Assembly (NCBI RefSeq): GCF_900115775.1 | Contig: NZ_FOXS01000006.1 | Span: 186,001-250,000, forward strand | DNA from: Hymenobacter arizonensis | GTDB lineage: Bacteria > Bacteroidota > Bacteroidia > Cytophagales > Hymenobacteraceae | Reading direction: 5' to 3' | DNA length: 64,000 nucleotides | Shown: positions 35,701 through 42,928 of the stretch, piece by piece | Position numbering within the stretch: position 1 is the first letter of the stretch | Layout of the letters: the number at the start of each line of letters is the position of its first letter | Notes under the pieces: model-generated | What the model saw: the letters and a program-made list of their open reading frames with translations, nothing else | The model's database searches: none | Told to the model about the DNA's origin: nothing | Translations under genes and position numbers: made by a program

Positions 35701-36632
35701 ACCCGCTCCAGCACCCGTAGGCTTCGCCACAGCGCCATGCCGCCCGCTGCCACCAGCAAGGTGAGCATGGCGCTAATCAGCAGGTCGCCCAGCGACGGTG
35801 CCCACCAGGCAGCGGCGTACACCCGCGGGTCGAACAACGGCAATTCAATAAACGAGTAGGGCAATCCCAAATACAGCAACGCTCCCCGCAGCAAAATCAG
35901 CGGCAGCAACAGCACCAATACAGCCGTTCCGGGCCGCCGCGCCCGCCACCACCGCCGCGATAGCAGCAGCCATCCCGCTGCATACAGCAGGCAGCCTAAA
36001 GCCAGCAGAGCCAGCGGCACGTACTGGCCGGTCAGCGGGTTGGGCTGCAGTCGCTTTATCGAGAAAACGTAGTGGCCATTGGCCGATTCGAAGCGCGCCA
36101 GGCCTTTGGCGGTGCTGTCCACCACCACCTGCAGCTCCAAACCACGAAACAAGGCCTGTTCCCCCCCTTCCCGCAGGTAGCGGTTGTTGATGCTATAATG
36201 TCGCTCCAGTGGCAAATAGGTAAGCACGACGTACCGGCCCGCAGGGCTCTGCAAAAGCATAAAGTGCCCCGCTGGCGTTTCCACTACCCGCTGAGCAGCC
36301 AATATAGTTACATTGGACTCCGGTCGCAGCGTTGCATCGGACCAGTACCGTAGCTCGCCGTTCTCGAGCACACAGGTGGGGTACGTTACCTGGCCCAGCA
36401 GCTTTTGAAAACTGTAGTCGCCCCTGTTCAGGTGCACCGCCACGGTATCGGCTTCGCGCCGGGCTCTGGTCTCGGCATCGCGCACCAGCTTTTGCAAGCG
36501 CGTCAAATCGGTTCGCTGCACCACGGCCGGTTCCTGCGCATACCGGCTGGCCAAGTACCCATTCACAAAACACAACGCCGCGGCCAGCAGCAACAGCCAG
36601 TACAGACGACGCCGCGCGAAAAGTTGAGCCAC
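32748..36632 (-). CDS. Very large NtrY-like membrane sensor histidine kinase
   Basis: 1294 aa. It has an N-terminal helix, an extracytoplasmic part of about 170 residues, then about ten helices, a second extracytoplasmic sensor region and further helices before a HAMP domain (near 1000-1050; RQLTAPLKLITEKL and DDEIGLLVREYNTML). The HisKA domain has the phospho-acceptor H1080 in RQVAHEIKNPLTPMKLS, the form typical of NtrY/NtrB kinases. The HATPase domain shows NLLINARQAV (N box), ICDNGAGIP (G1), FTTKETGSGIGLAVAKR (F/G2). No response regulator is adjacent, so the partner is unknown. It is upstream of, and co-directional with, the outer-membrane protein gene. Confidence 0.92.
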   Translation of the reverse strand: MAQLFARRRLYWLLLLAAALCFVNGYLASRYAQEPAVVQRTDLTRLQKLVRDAETRARREADTVAVHLNRGDYSFQKLLGQVTYPTCVLENGELRYWSDATLRPESNVTILAAQRVVETPAGHFMLLQSPAGRYVVLTYLPLERHYSINNRYLREGGEQALFRGLELQVVVDSTAKGLARFESANGHYVFSIKRLQPNPLTGQYVPLALLALGCLLYAAGWLLLSRRWWRARRPGTAVLVLLLPLILLRGALLYLGLPYSFIELPLFDPRVYAAAWWAPSLGDLLISAMLTLLVAAGGMALWRSLRVLERVRAPRSPGGQALAAAGVGVFFAGWLVLLFMYYTTAFGSSQLSLDITRNLQVTGFWVLLGLAVLLHTAAWLVVFFGLTQLAGALLQHVPRRTLLLGPAVTALPLLGVGLAWELPWVLLAGVLLLFAALVRAVNLRAEPLTGSYQSSVLIVLLLALASATGALALYAHFEKQLLVDKERVASNLLIDNDFYGEIELGERMREIARDPFVRRSLSAAFGQPEAVRQRIARQYLSDYFDKYENNIILYDEAGEPLGAAPGTPSFVESRAELERTATPTGQRGVFLLHSGNPFSSRRYVAQVKVPGNRVSGSGLPLGAVRVELTLKQLTSYSVLPELLVDQKFFQPSLATELSYAGYTKGGLMYSEGDFDYTNRLPTSLLAEPRLYDAGISLNGYHHYAVRGSLDRTVVVTTATYSLGDWLANFSFQFLMSSFFWLLVVGLLLLLRRESIARLRLNFSARIQLLLNVGIVVPLVVVSVATASQLISSYQRDLTRTYERRGQLALESLRRQRHLLSDSTAKPTLAALAKNVAGLTETDLNLYDVHGELLASSQPLIFDAGLLGPLLNPQAVVALREQNKQRALLTERAGSLSFNALYLPVRAGVGELVISDLAGHAIGQSRHRRGGKSSANFDGDASLQDEFNNDSADDTALPTGPILGYVGIPFFDSEKELNTKLTELFTTILNIFTLMFLLFLGLAFVAARQLTAPLKLITEKLTLTTLTGENELLDYRSSDDEIGLLVREYNTMLTKLEASKRELAAQEKEAAWREMARQVAHEIKNPLTPMKLSLQFLQKAINERRPNAEELIGRISQTLITQIDVLSDIATSFSTFTNLPAMRPERLDVAAILRRCAALHQPDTNDGALELHLPPDSESERYVVYADENLLVRTFNNLLINARQAVPHGREPHIGVSLVPADSGRLRVSICDNGAGIPDEVRGKVFVPNFTTKETGSGIGLAVAKRGIESAGGRIWFETKVDEGTQFHIELPLAG

Positions 36633-36835
36633 TCTTATGCTTGAGTTTTGAAGGAATTACCACAAAGAAATTGCCAGGTCCCGCCCAAAGGCACGTGCCT
36701 AGCCTTAATACACACGATATTCTGCGGTATTAAGCAAAGTACAAGCCTAATAAACGGCAGGTTGCTAAGCTTTATAAAGAATCAACTAGCGGGCCGTTGT
36801 TCAGCAATTGGCTCTATGCAAAATCCAAGCCTAAC

Positions 36836-36862
36836 AAAAATGCCACCCAAAGGTGGCATTTC
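36836..36862 (-). terminator. Terminator of the oxidase assembly operon
   Basis: The 9-bp perfect stem 36839-36847 / 36852-36860 with a 4-nt loop is followed, on the minus strand, by a T-rich run (36840 down to 36836). It lies 20 nt after the stop of the DUF983 gene. Confidence 0.75.
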
Positions 36863-36882
36863 CGAATATCAAAACCGAATGA

Positions 36883-37275
36883 TTACATAGCCCTCGGCGC
36901 ATACCCGGCATCGTACCGCGTGCCACCAAACGCGTAGAGCATCACAGCGCGCGCATACCGGAACATAAGCGGTGTGAATAGCAGCACGGCGGCCGCCACG
37001 GCCACCACATACACCCACACCTCGGGGTCATTAGCCAAGAAATACAGCATAACACCCACAATGGCCACTATAACAGTGGAAAACCCATAGCTGATATACA
37101 TGGCTCCCCAGTAGAATCCCACTTCCGGCTCAAAGGCCTGTGCGCAAACTTGGCACGCCTCCGGCATTTCATCGAACTTTCGCAGATTCAGGGCCGAATG
37201 CGAAAACAGCTTGCCCTGGTGGCAGCGCGGGCAACGCAACGCCAGCAAGGCGAGCAGCGACGAATTACTCGCCAC
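36883..37275 (-). CDS. DUF983 domain-containing membrane protein
   Basis: 130 aa from a GTG start at 37275 that overlaps the stop of the upstream gene by one base (TAGTG). A zinc-ribbon-like N terminus has two CxxC pairs, CPRC near residue 14 and CQVC near 42, followed by FEPEVGFYWGAMYISYGFS and two or three helices. DUF983 genes are widespread next to cytochrome oxidase genes in alphaproteobacteria and Bacteroidota; the role is not known but is assumed to lie in oxidase assembly or membrane function. It is the last gene before the terminator. Confidence 0.9.
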   Translation of the reverse strand: MASNSSLLALLALRCPRCHQGKLFSHSALNLRKFDEMPEACQVCAQAFEPEVGFYWGAMYISYGFSTVIVAIVGVMLYFLANDPEVWVYVVAVAAAVLLFTPLMFRYARAVMLYAFGGTRYDAGYAPRAM

Positions 37276-37529
37276 TATTTTTTAGCTGGCTTGGGATGCG
37301 TACGACGGTACCAAAAGTATCCTACCGCACCCATCAGAATGTAGGGCACAGTCATCATGTACACAATGCCCTTGTTGAGGCCTGCTACATCGTAGTCATC
37401 ACGCTCCTGTCGAGCAGATTCTACCTGGGTTTTACACATCACGCACTGCGCGCTGGCCGCCAGCGGCGCCAAGCTCAGCAATACGCCCAATAATAGGGCA
37501 AAAGAGGCCGCAAAAAATGTCTTTTTCAT
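37275..37529 (-). CDS. Small membrane protein with exported CxxC motif
   Basis: 84 aa. The signal peptide (MKKTFFAASFALLLGVLLSLAPLAASAQ) is cleaved just before CVMCKTQVESARQE, so the mature protein starts with a CxxC pair outside the cytoplasmic membrane. One helix (IVYMMTVPYILMGAVGYFWYR) anchors it, and the tail is basic (RRTHPKPAKK). It sits between DUF420 and DUF983 in the oxidase assembly operon. The cysteine pair could bind copper or heme or take part in thiol exchange; this is an inference. No family symbol is known to me. Confidence 0.8.
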   Translation of the reverse strand: MKKTFFAASFALLLGVLLSLAPLAASAQCVMCKTQVESARQERDDYDVAGLNKGIVYMMTVPYILMGAVGYFWYRRTHPKPAKK

Positions 37530-37594
37530 GTTATTAGAACACTAGGATAGAAGCAAAGTTTCCCGCCTCAGCATTGGTTGTCTCCGGCTGCTGA

Positions 37595-38164
37595 TTAGGT
37601 GTAATACGGTGAAATCATAAAGTATACGATAACCCCAGTCACTGACACATACAGCCAGACAGGAAAGGTCCACCGCGCAATAGACTTGTGCTTGGTGTAC
37701 TGCCCGGTCAGGGCAAAATACAGCGTGAATAGCACCAAGCCCACCGTCACAACTGCAAGAGCGATGTGCGTAAGCAGCAAAAAGAAATACGCATAGCGTA
37801 TGGCGCCCACGCCCCCAAACTTCACACTGTCTACCTGCGAGTGGTAAGCCACGTAGGAAAGCAAGAACAGCCCACCCAGCGCGAAGGCAGTGCCCATCAT
37901 TGCGCGGTGGCGCAGCACCTGCTTCTGCCTGATAAAGTAATAGCCGGCTACCAGGCACACCGCCGTGAGGGAGTTCAGCACCGCATTCACGGCTGGCAGA
38001 AACTTTACCTCCGCGCCCGGTATGCGAAATAGCTGGGGAAACGAAAACAACACCGCCACCAGCAGTGGCACTACCACTCCCAGGGTGCCCAAGATGATTT
38101 TATAGCGCGTGTAGTCGCCCGGCGCCATCACGGGCGGATGCAGTTGTTCAGTGGGGGTGTTCAT
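37595..38164 (-). CDS. DUF420 family membrane protein
   Basis: 189 aa with five helices. Conserved histidines lie in membrane segments: VLRHRAMMGTAFALGGLFLLSYVAYHSQVD and LLLTHIALAVVTVGLVLFTLYFALTGQYTKHKSIARWTFPVWLYVSVTGVIVYFM, typical of DUF420 (CtaM/YozB-like). Bacillus YozB/CtaM-type proteins are needed for caa3 or aa3 oxidase maturation. It overlaps the SCO-like gene by 17 nt, so expression is linked. Confidence 0.92.
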   Translation of the reverse strand: MNTPTEQLHPPVMAPGDYTRYKIILGTLGVVVPLLVAVLFSFPQLFRIPGAEVKFLPAVNAVLNSLTAVCLVAGYYFIRQKQVLRHRAMMGTAFALGGLFLLSYVAYHSQVDSVKFGGVGAIRYAYFFLLLTHIALAVVTVGLVLFTLYFALTGQYTKHKSIARWTFPVWLYVSVTGVIVYFMISPYYT

Positions 38165-38822
38165 AATCGTAAAGCTGCACGGTTACTTCCGTGAGTAAGC
38201 GGTCGATTTCGCGGCCGTCGGTGCCGTCGTAGATGCCACGCACCCGACGCTGGTTGTCAACTAGTAACAGCCGACCCGCCGGTATGTTAGCCGTAAAAAC
38301 TGCGCCGGGGAGTCGCTTGGGGTCTGCCGTCAGTCTAAATTCCTGAAGCGTCAGGCGCTTGAGGGTGTCAGGTGCTCCGGTAACAAAAAACCACTTACCT
38401 GCAATGGTACCATATTGCTCAGCCAAGCGAGTTAAAGCAGTTGGATTCGCGGCGTCCGCACTCAACACAAAGGTGACCAGCCGCACCCGCTGCTCCTTGC
38501 GAAATTTTTCCTGAACCCGTAGCAACTGGCGAGCTACGCGGGCGCTGGCTTCATCGTCTGCGTAAAACTGAGCTATGTACAGCCCTTGATTAAGTTCCTG
38601 GCTGCTCACCTGCCGGCCCGTGGAGGCAGAAAGCTGGAACGGCGCAATTTGGTGGAAAACAGTATCGCGCTGCCACTTACCGCCAACCTGAGTGGAATCC
38701 ACTCGGTCGGGCAAGTAAGATGGCAGCGCGTAACGGTTTTTGCCGAAGCTGAACAGAAACAAAAAAGCCAGTACCGGCAACAACAGCAGCAGCCCCAGCA
38801 ACAAGGTTTGGCGGGGCCGCAT
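38148..38822 (-). CDS. SCO1/SenC-like protein lacking the copper ligands
   Basis: 224 aa. An N-terminal helix anchors a thioredoxin-like domain in the periplasm. The SCO framework is intact: YALPSYLPD, VFHQIAPFQLSASTGRQVSSQEL, ITRTQ-free spacing, and LLLVDNQRRVRGIYDGTDGREIDRLLTEV near the end. Where SCO proteins have FFFTxCPxxCP, this one reads FYADDEASARVA, and the conserved His before the LVD strand is replaced (NIPAGRLLLVD). Both Cys and the His that bind copper in SCO1 are therefore missing. It lies between subunit IV and DUF420 in the oxidase operon. It may act structurally or have lost copper delivery. Confidence 0.8.
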   Translation of the reverse strand: MRPRQTLLLGLLLLLPVLAFLFLFSFGKNRYALPSYLPDRVDSTQVGGKWQRDTVFHQIAPFQLSASTGRQVSSQELNQGLYIAQFYADDEASARVARQLLRVQEKFRKEQRVRLVTFVLSADAANPTALTRLAEQYGTIAGKWFFVTGAPDTLKRLTLQEFRLTADPKRLPGAVFTANIPAGRLLLVDNQRRVRGIYDGTDGREIDRLLTEVTVQLYDYEHPH

Positions 38823-38825
38823 CTG

Positions 38826-39167
38826 CTATTTAAACATGTTTTGCAGTACCTCGCCTACGTAGGAGCCCTCGGTAACCAAAGCAACCAGCAACCACACCAA
38901 CAAAGCCATCGGCACCAGAATGGTCCAAATCAGACCCTTCGTCTCGTGCTTCAAGTGCATGAATTCAGCCACAATGAAGAACGCCTTCATAATGGTGAGC
39001 ACAATGAAGATGCTATTGCGGAAAGTGCTGGGTTCCATCAGGAACACAAACACGAATTCCACGGCCGTTATGCCGACCAAAATGAAGAAGGTTCTCCAAA
39101 TCCAACCGGTATTCGGCTTGGCAATCTCCCCTACCGGGGTATTTTCATCAGTTGCGTGAGCAGCCAT
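38826..39167 (-). CDS. ctaF: Cytochrome c oxidase subunit IV family protein
   Basis: 113 aa with three helices: WRTFFILVGITAVEFVFVFLM, IFIVLTIMKAFFIVAEFMHLKHE and LIWTILVPMALLVWLLVALVTEG. The KAFFIVAEFMHLKHE segment is the family signature (prokaryotic COX4). It is a small accessory subunit of the heme-copper oxidase in the membrane. It is 3 nt from the SCO-like gene and preceded by a palindromic repeat at 39173-39262. Confidence 0.9.
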   Translation of the reverse strand: MAAHATDENTPVGEIAKPNTGWIWRTFFILVGITAVEFVFVFLMEPSTFRNSIFIVLTIMKAFFIVAEFMHLKHETKGLIWTILVPMALLVWLLVALVTEGSYVGEVLQNMFK

Positions 39168-39172
39168 AACAA

Positions 39173-39262
39173 GTAATTGAGTAATTGAGTGAACGAGTGA
39201 GTTTGCAGAGAATAAGTAACCAGAATACAGGTCGTCGTCTAGTTACTCATTCGCTCATTCAC
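39173..39262. repeat. Palindromic repeat with 8-bp units between subunit IV and subunit III genes
   Basis: GTAATTGA occurs at 39173-39180 and 39181-39188, followed by the variant GTGAACGA at 39189-39196. The right part, 39243-39262, is a 15/20 inverted copy of 39181-39200, built from TCATTCGC and TCATTCAC. The element fills most of the 98-nt gap and could form a hairpin in the polycistronic mRNA. Confidence 0.65.
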
Positions 39263-39265
39263 TAC

Positions 39266-40036
39266 TTATACGAGGTAGAAGAACGTAAATACGAATACCC
39301 ACACCAAGTCTACAAAGTGCCAGTACAAGCCGATTTTCTCAACCATCTCGTAGTGGCCACGCTTGTGAAAGGTGCCGTTGGTGGTGGCGATAAAGCACCA
39401 AATCAGCAGGCAGACCCCGGAAAGCACGTGCGTGCCGTGGAAGCCGGTGATGAAGAAAAACAGGTCAGCAAATAGCACCGGTCCGTATTCATTCATAGCC
39501 AGGTTGGCTCCGTGAAAAGTAGTGCCATCGGCCATCAGCATGCCCTTTTCCGTGCCGTGGATGAAGTGACTCCATTCCCAGGCCTGGCTGAGCAGGAAGG
39601 TGGTACCGAACAGAATAGTCCACAGCAGCCACTTCTGCACATCGTTCTTATCCATGCGGTGGCCAGCTTCTACGGCCAGTACCATCGTCACAGAGCTCAA
39701 AATCAGAATCATCGTCATCAACGCCACAAAGCCCAGCGGCACGTCCATGCCATGCAAGCCCGGGAAGGCGTTGAACACACGGTCCGGAACAGGCCACCAA
39801 CGGGTGCTGAACACGAACTCTCCAGTCCCTGTAAATACTTCGTGCTTATGACGAATGAGGCCGTAGGTGGTTAGAAATGCGGCAAAGGTGAATGCGTCAG
39901 AGAGCAGAAAGAACCACATCATCAGCTTGCCGTAGCTCGCTTTGAAAGGTTCGTTGCCGCCATCCCAGTTGCCAGTGCGTGGGGCGTCTTGGGTAGCGGA
40001 AGCAGCGGGTGACTGCAAAGTGGTCGGTTGGGCCAT
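39266..40036 (-). CDS. ctaE: Cytochrome c oxidase subunit III (longer form)
   Basis: 256 aa. A soluble N terminus of about 30 residues is followed by helices with KLMMWFFLLSDAFTFAAFL, VTMVLAVEAGHRMD, LLWTILFGTTFLLSQAWEWSHFI, FADLFFFITGFHGTHVLSGVCLL and IGLYWHFVDLVWVFVFTFFYLV; the last two hold the FHGxHVxxG and YWHFVDxVW signatures of COX3. It is a core subunit of the oxidase in the cytoplasmic membrane. It lies 21 nt from a second, shorter subunit III gene. Confidence 0.95.
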   Translation of the reverse strand: MAQPTTLQSPAASATQDAPRTGNWDGGNEPFKASYGKLMMWFFLLSDAFTFAAFLTTYGLIRHKHEVFTGTGEFVFSTRWWPVPDRVFNAFPGLHGMDVPLGFVALMTMILILSSVTMVLAVEAGHRMDKNDVQKWLLWTILFGTTFLLSQAWEWSHFIHGTEKGMLMADGTTFHGANLAMNEYGPVLFADLFFFITGFHGTHVLSGVCLLIWCFIATTNGTFHKRGHYEMVEKIGLYWHFVDLVWVFVFTFFYLV

Positions 40037-40057
40037 AGCGGACAGCGTAACGTCGTT

Positions 40058-40645
40058 TTAGTGGTTCAAAAGTAAGAACAAATACAGGTACAGCCAAAGC
40101 CCGCCCAGGAAGTGCCAGTATAAGGTAGCATTGCCAATCGAAAGCAGAGCGCGCGAATGCACCTGATAATTAAGGACCCGCCTCAACACTACGGCCAGAA
40201 AAACAAGGCCGGTAACTAAGTGAAAAGCGTGCACGCCCATCAAGACGTATACGAATGAGCCGGAAGGATTGGCGTCTGCTCCCCCAAAGTACGTGTTGCC
40301 CGCAACAAGGTCACCGAAGCTGTAATACTGCCCAACCAGGAAAGCCAGGCCCAATACTAATGCTACCGTCATCCCGGTTTTTACGCGGCCAATCTCATCT
40401 TTCCGCGCCGCGGCGTAAGCCCACTGCATGCTAGCGCTGCTCAGGGCAATGATAATAGAATTAATCAACAGCGAGAAGGGCAAATCAAACTCGCGCCAGT
40501 TGCCTTCATCGCGCCGAACAATGTAGCCGCTAGTGAAAGCTGCAAACATCATTACTATACTGAAAATCAGCAGAACAAGCAACACGCGCTTAGGATGCCA
40601 GCCAAGTCCAACTTCCTTGTCGGACAACGTTTCGGAAGGATTCAT
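40058..40645 (-). CDS. Cytochrome c oxidase subunit III (shorter form)
   Basis: 195 aa with five helices: RVLLVLLIFSIVMMFAAFTSGYIV, LLINSIIIALSSASMQWAYAAAR, TVALVLGLAFLVGQYYSFGDL, SFVYVLMGVHAFHLVTGLVFLAVVL and ATLYWHFLGGLWLYLYLFLLL. The GVHAFHLVTGL and YWHFLGGLWLYL motifs are those of COX3. Two subunit III-like genes in tandem are common in the oxidase operons of Bacteroidota; the division of labour is unknown. Confidence 0.92.
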   Translation of the reverse strand: MNPSETLSDKEVGLGWHPKRVLLVLLIFSIVMMFAAFTSGYIVRRDEGNWREFDLPFSLLINSIIIALSSASMQWAYAAARKDEIGRVKTGMTVALVLGLAFLVGQYYSFGDLVAGNTYFGGADANPSGSFVYVLMGVHAFHLVTGLVFLAVVLRRVLNYQVHSRALLSIGNATLYWHFLGGLWLYLYLFLLLNH

Positions 40646-40738
40646 AATGATGGGAACGCCCGCTTACGCCGACGTAGATTATGGATAAAAATGAGAACGC
40701 GCCCGCTAACGTGTGCGCTCATTTATAACAACAAAAGG

Positions 40739-41590
40739 CTACATTTTGTCCAGTACCAACGCAATTTGTACGATAGGTAAGTACAGAAAAGATGCAAACA
40801 TGATTCGTAGTGCGGCCTTGCGCGACTGAGTACGCATTAGTTGCACCGTAAGCAACAAAAACAGCACCCCACACACTACCGCTACTAGTGCCGAGACCCG
40901 ACCCGAAATGTTAAATACCAACGGCAGCAAGCTCAACGGAATGAGCAAGAGCGTATAAGTCATTATTTGGAAAGCCGTACGCAAATCCCGATTGCCAGGT
41001 GACGGCAACATCTTGAAGCCCGCCCGCTTGTAGTCATCATCGGCAACCCAAGCAATGGCCCAGAAATGCGGAAACTGCCACATAAACTGAATGCCAAACA
41101 GCACCCACGCCTCAACCCCAATGTAGCCAGTGGCTGCAACCCAACCAATAAGGGGCGGCAACCCACCCGGAATAGCCCCTACTGCTACACAAACCGGTGA
41201 AATAGTTTTGAGCGGAGTATAGATGAAGCCGTAGAGAATGAGCGACAGCAATGATAAAGCTGCTGTAAGTGGGTTGAAGCAATAAGCAAGCAAGCTTAAC
41301 CCACTAATCCCCAACAACACACAGAACACCCAACCCTCTGCTGGCGAAAGAATGCCCAGAGGAAGGGGCCGTTGGGCCGTTCGGGTCATCAGTTTGTCCA
41401 GCTCCCGCTCGTGAATTTGGTTGATAATGTTAGCCGAACCTGTCACCAGCAGACCGCCCAGCATTACAAGCAGGGCCTGGCTCCAGCTAAAATCACGCGC
41501 CCCAAGCATGTACCCAATAGCGCTGGAAAACGCTACCGTGAGCGAAAGCCGGAATTTGAGCAGCTGAAAATAGGCGCGGGCCTTTATCAT
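40739..41590 (-). CDS. ctaB: Protoheme IX farnesyltransferase (heme O synthase)
   Basis: 283 aa, normal length, with about eight helices. The prenyl-diphosphate site is NIINQIHERELDKLMTRTAQRPLP (N..D/E...D....R..RP). The second acidic region, HFWAIAWVADDDYKRAGFKMLP, is also typical. It adds farnesyl to protoheme to give heme O, the substrate of heme A synthase encoded just upstream. A perfect -7-type box (TAACTTTG, 41659 down to 41652) overlaps the stop of ctaA, but no -33 was found. Confidence 0.96.
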   Translation of the reverse strand: MIKARAYFQLLKFRLSLTVAFSSAIGYMLGARDFSWSQALLVMLGGLLVTGSANIINQIHERELDKLMTRTAQRPLPLGILSPAEGWVFCVLLGISGLSLLAYCFNPLTAALSLLSLILYGFIYTPLKTISPVCVAVGAIPGGLPPLIGWVAATGYIGVEAWVLFGIQFMWQFPHFWAIAWVADDDYKRAGFKMLPSPGNRDLRTAFQIMTYTLLLIPLSLLPLVFNISGRVSALVAVVCGVLFLLLTVQLMRTQSRKAALRIMFASFLYLPIVQIALVLDKM

Positions 41591-41656
41591 TTATACCTGT
41601 AAAAGTTTCGTCGTTGGACTCTGGTTGAGCAACCCAGCCCAAACGGGGCCGCAAAG

Positions 41657-42805
41657 TTACGCAACAACGCGCCGGGCGGCATCCGAAGGCGCAATAGTTT
41701 CCGGGGTTTTTCGTGCCCTAGCCACCGCAAGCAATGCCAGAAACTGTACGCCAAACAATACGGTGGCCAACGTAAGGTGTATTGGCTGCACCGCGGCGGG
41801 CAGTGCAAAATAGGCTAGGATGATGCCAGCCAGAATTTCCAAACCCACAACTCCAAGCATGGCCATGGCCAATTTGGTCAGGCGGGTCCGCCCTAACTGC
41901 CAAAGCTCGTAGCACACGTACACATTCACCAGCAGTACCAACGCCGACATGGTGCGGTGTACACTGAACGTGGTTCCTAACTGCTCTACCCACGTTTCCC
42001 GCCCCAGGTGTCCGGCTGTAGCCGATACGATATCAATTTCTTCTCTCACCTGGGTGCCAAGCACAATCTGCCAGAAGGTGAGCAGCAAGGCTGCCCATAG
42101 TCCCAGCTGCAGGCTGCTAGAGGGGGCTTTCCGAAGATTGGACGAATTAAGAACCTCGCTCTCTTCCTCTTCTTTTACAACTCCAAGCTTTTCGAGCCGC
42201 CATTCTGCACGGTCAACTGCATATAATAGTAAGGCCACAATTACGAGTGCCAGTGCCATGTGGATGGTAACCATCACGGGCAGCAGATTCGTTGAAACGA
42301 CCAGCGACCCCAAATAGCCCTGTACACCAGTCAAGACGAAGGAAGCAAATGCCAACCAGAAAATGGTACGGTCGCGGCGCCAATACGGGAAGGCAAAAAT
42401 CACCGTCAGGAATACAAATACCCCAATTAATGCCCCCAGCAAGCGGTTGACGTACTCAATCCACGTTTTGACAGCGTTAAAGTCTGTTTCTATGTACTGA
42501 GTAGGGTGCGCAAAGATGCTACCCGCCACTTGCGCAAAACCTAGCCGCTCCAAAGTCCTCGCGAGTTTTTGGTTCTTCGCCACCCGCTGAGCAGTGTAAA
42601 TCTCTTTATAGTCGGCGGGCAGCTGACTGGCTTCCGTAGGCGGAATCCATTGACCAAAGCACTTGGGCCAATCTGGGCATCCCATTCCACTGCCAGTGCT
42701 GCGCACTATACCGCCAACCAAAATCAGCAGGTACACCGAAACAACAGTCAGAATCCCTACAAATCTAAAACGGCGAACGGCTGGACTTATTTGTAAACTA
42801 TTCAT
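41657..42805 (-). CDS. ctaA: Heme A synthase, COX15/CtaA family
   Basis: 382 aa with about eight helices. The N-terminal loop has GGIVRSTGSGMGCPDWPKCFGQWIPP with the cysteine pair and SGMGCPDWP signature. Family residues follow in YIETDFNAVKTWIEYVNRLLGALIG, VTIHMALALVIVALLLY (heme-binding His) and VQPIHLTLATVLFGVQFLALL. It oxidises heme O to heme A. A soluble insert (EEEESEVLNSSNLRKAPSS) lies in the middle loop. It follows ctaD after a terminator, so it likely has its own transcription start. Confidence 0.95.
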   Translation of the reverse strand: MNSLQISPAVRRFRFVGILTVVSVYLLILVGGIVRSTGSGMGCPDWPKCFGQWIPPTEASQLPADYKEIYTAQRVAKNQKLARTLERLGFAQVAGSIFAHPTQYIETDFNAVKTWIEYVNRLLGALIGVFVFLTVIFAFPYWRRDRTIFWLAFASFVLTGVQGYLGSLVVSTNLLPVMVTIHMALALVIVALLLYAVDRAEWRLEKLGVVKEEEESEVLNSSNLRKAPSSSLQLGLWAALLLTFWQIVLGTQVREEIDIVSATAGHLGRETWVEQLGTTFSVHRTMSALVLLVNVYVCYELWQLGRTRLTKLAMAMLGVVGLEILAGIILAYFALPAAVQPIHLTLATVLFGVQFLALLAVARARKTPETIAPSDAARRVVA

Positions 42806-42875
42806 CTCTTTATAAACAACGTACCCTACCCAATTGTGCCGGAGAATTACTTAAAAAGACTAGCGCTATAAAGCA

Positions 42876-42906
42876 AAAGCGGGCCGCCGGTCAGGCGGCC
42901 CGCTTT
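42876..42906 (-). terminator. Rho-independent terminator after ctaD
   Basis: A 13-bp perfect GC-rich stem (42876-42888 and 42894-42906) with a 5-nt loop, followed on the minus strand by TTTTGCTTTA (42878 downward). It separates the ctaC-ctaD unit from ctaA and the downstream assembly genes. Confidence 0.82.
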
Positions 42907-42928
42907 GGGACTTTAGCTATGCAGCAAA

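Noticed and set aside
39173..39262. CRISPR-like array
   Set aside because: The repeated units are 8 bp, directly abutting and mirrored, without spacers; no cas genes are near.
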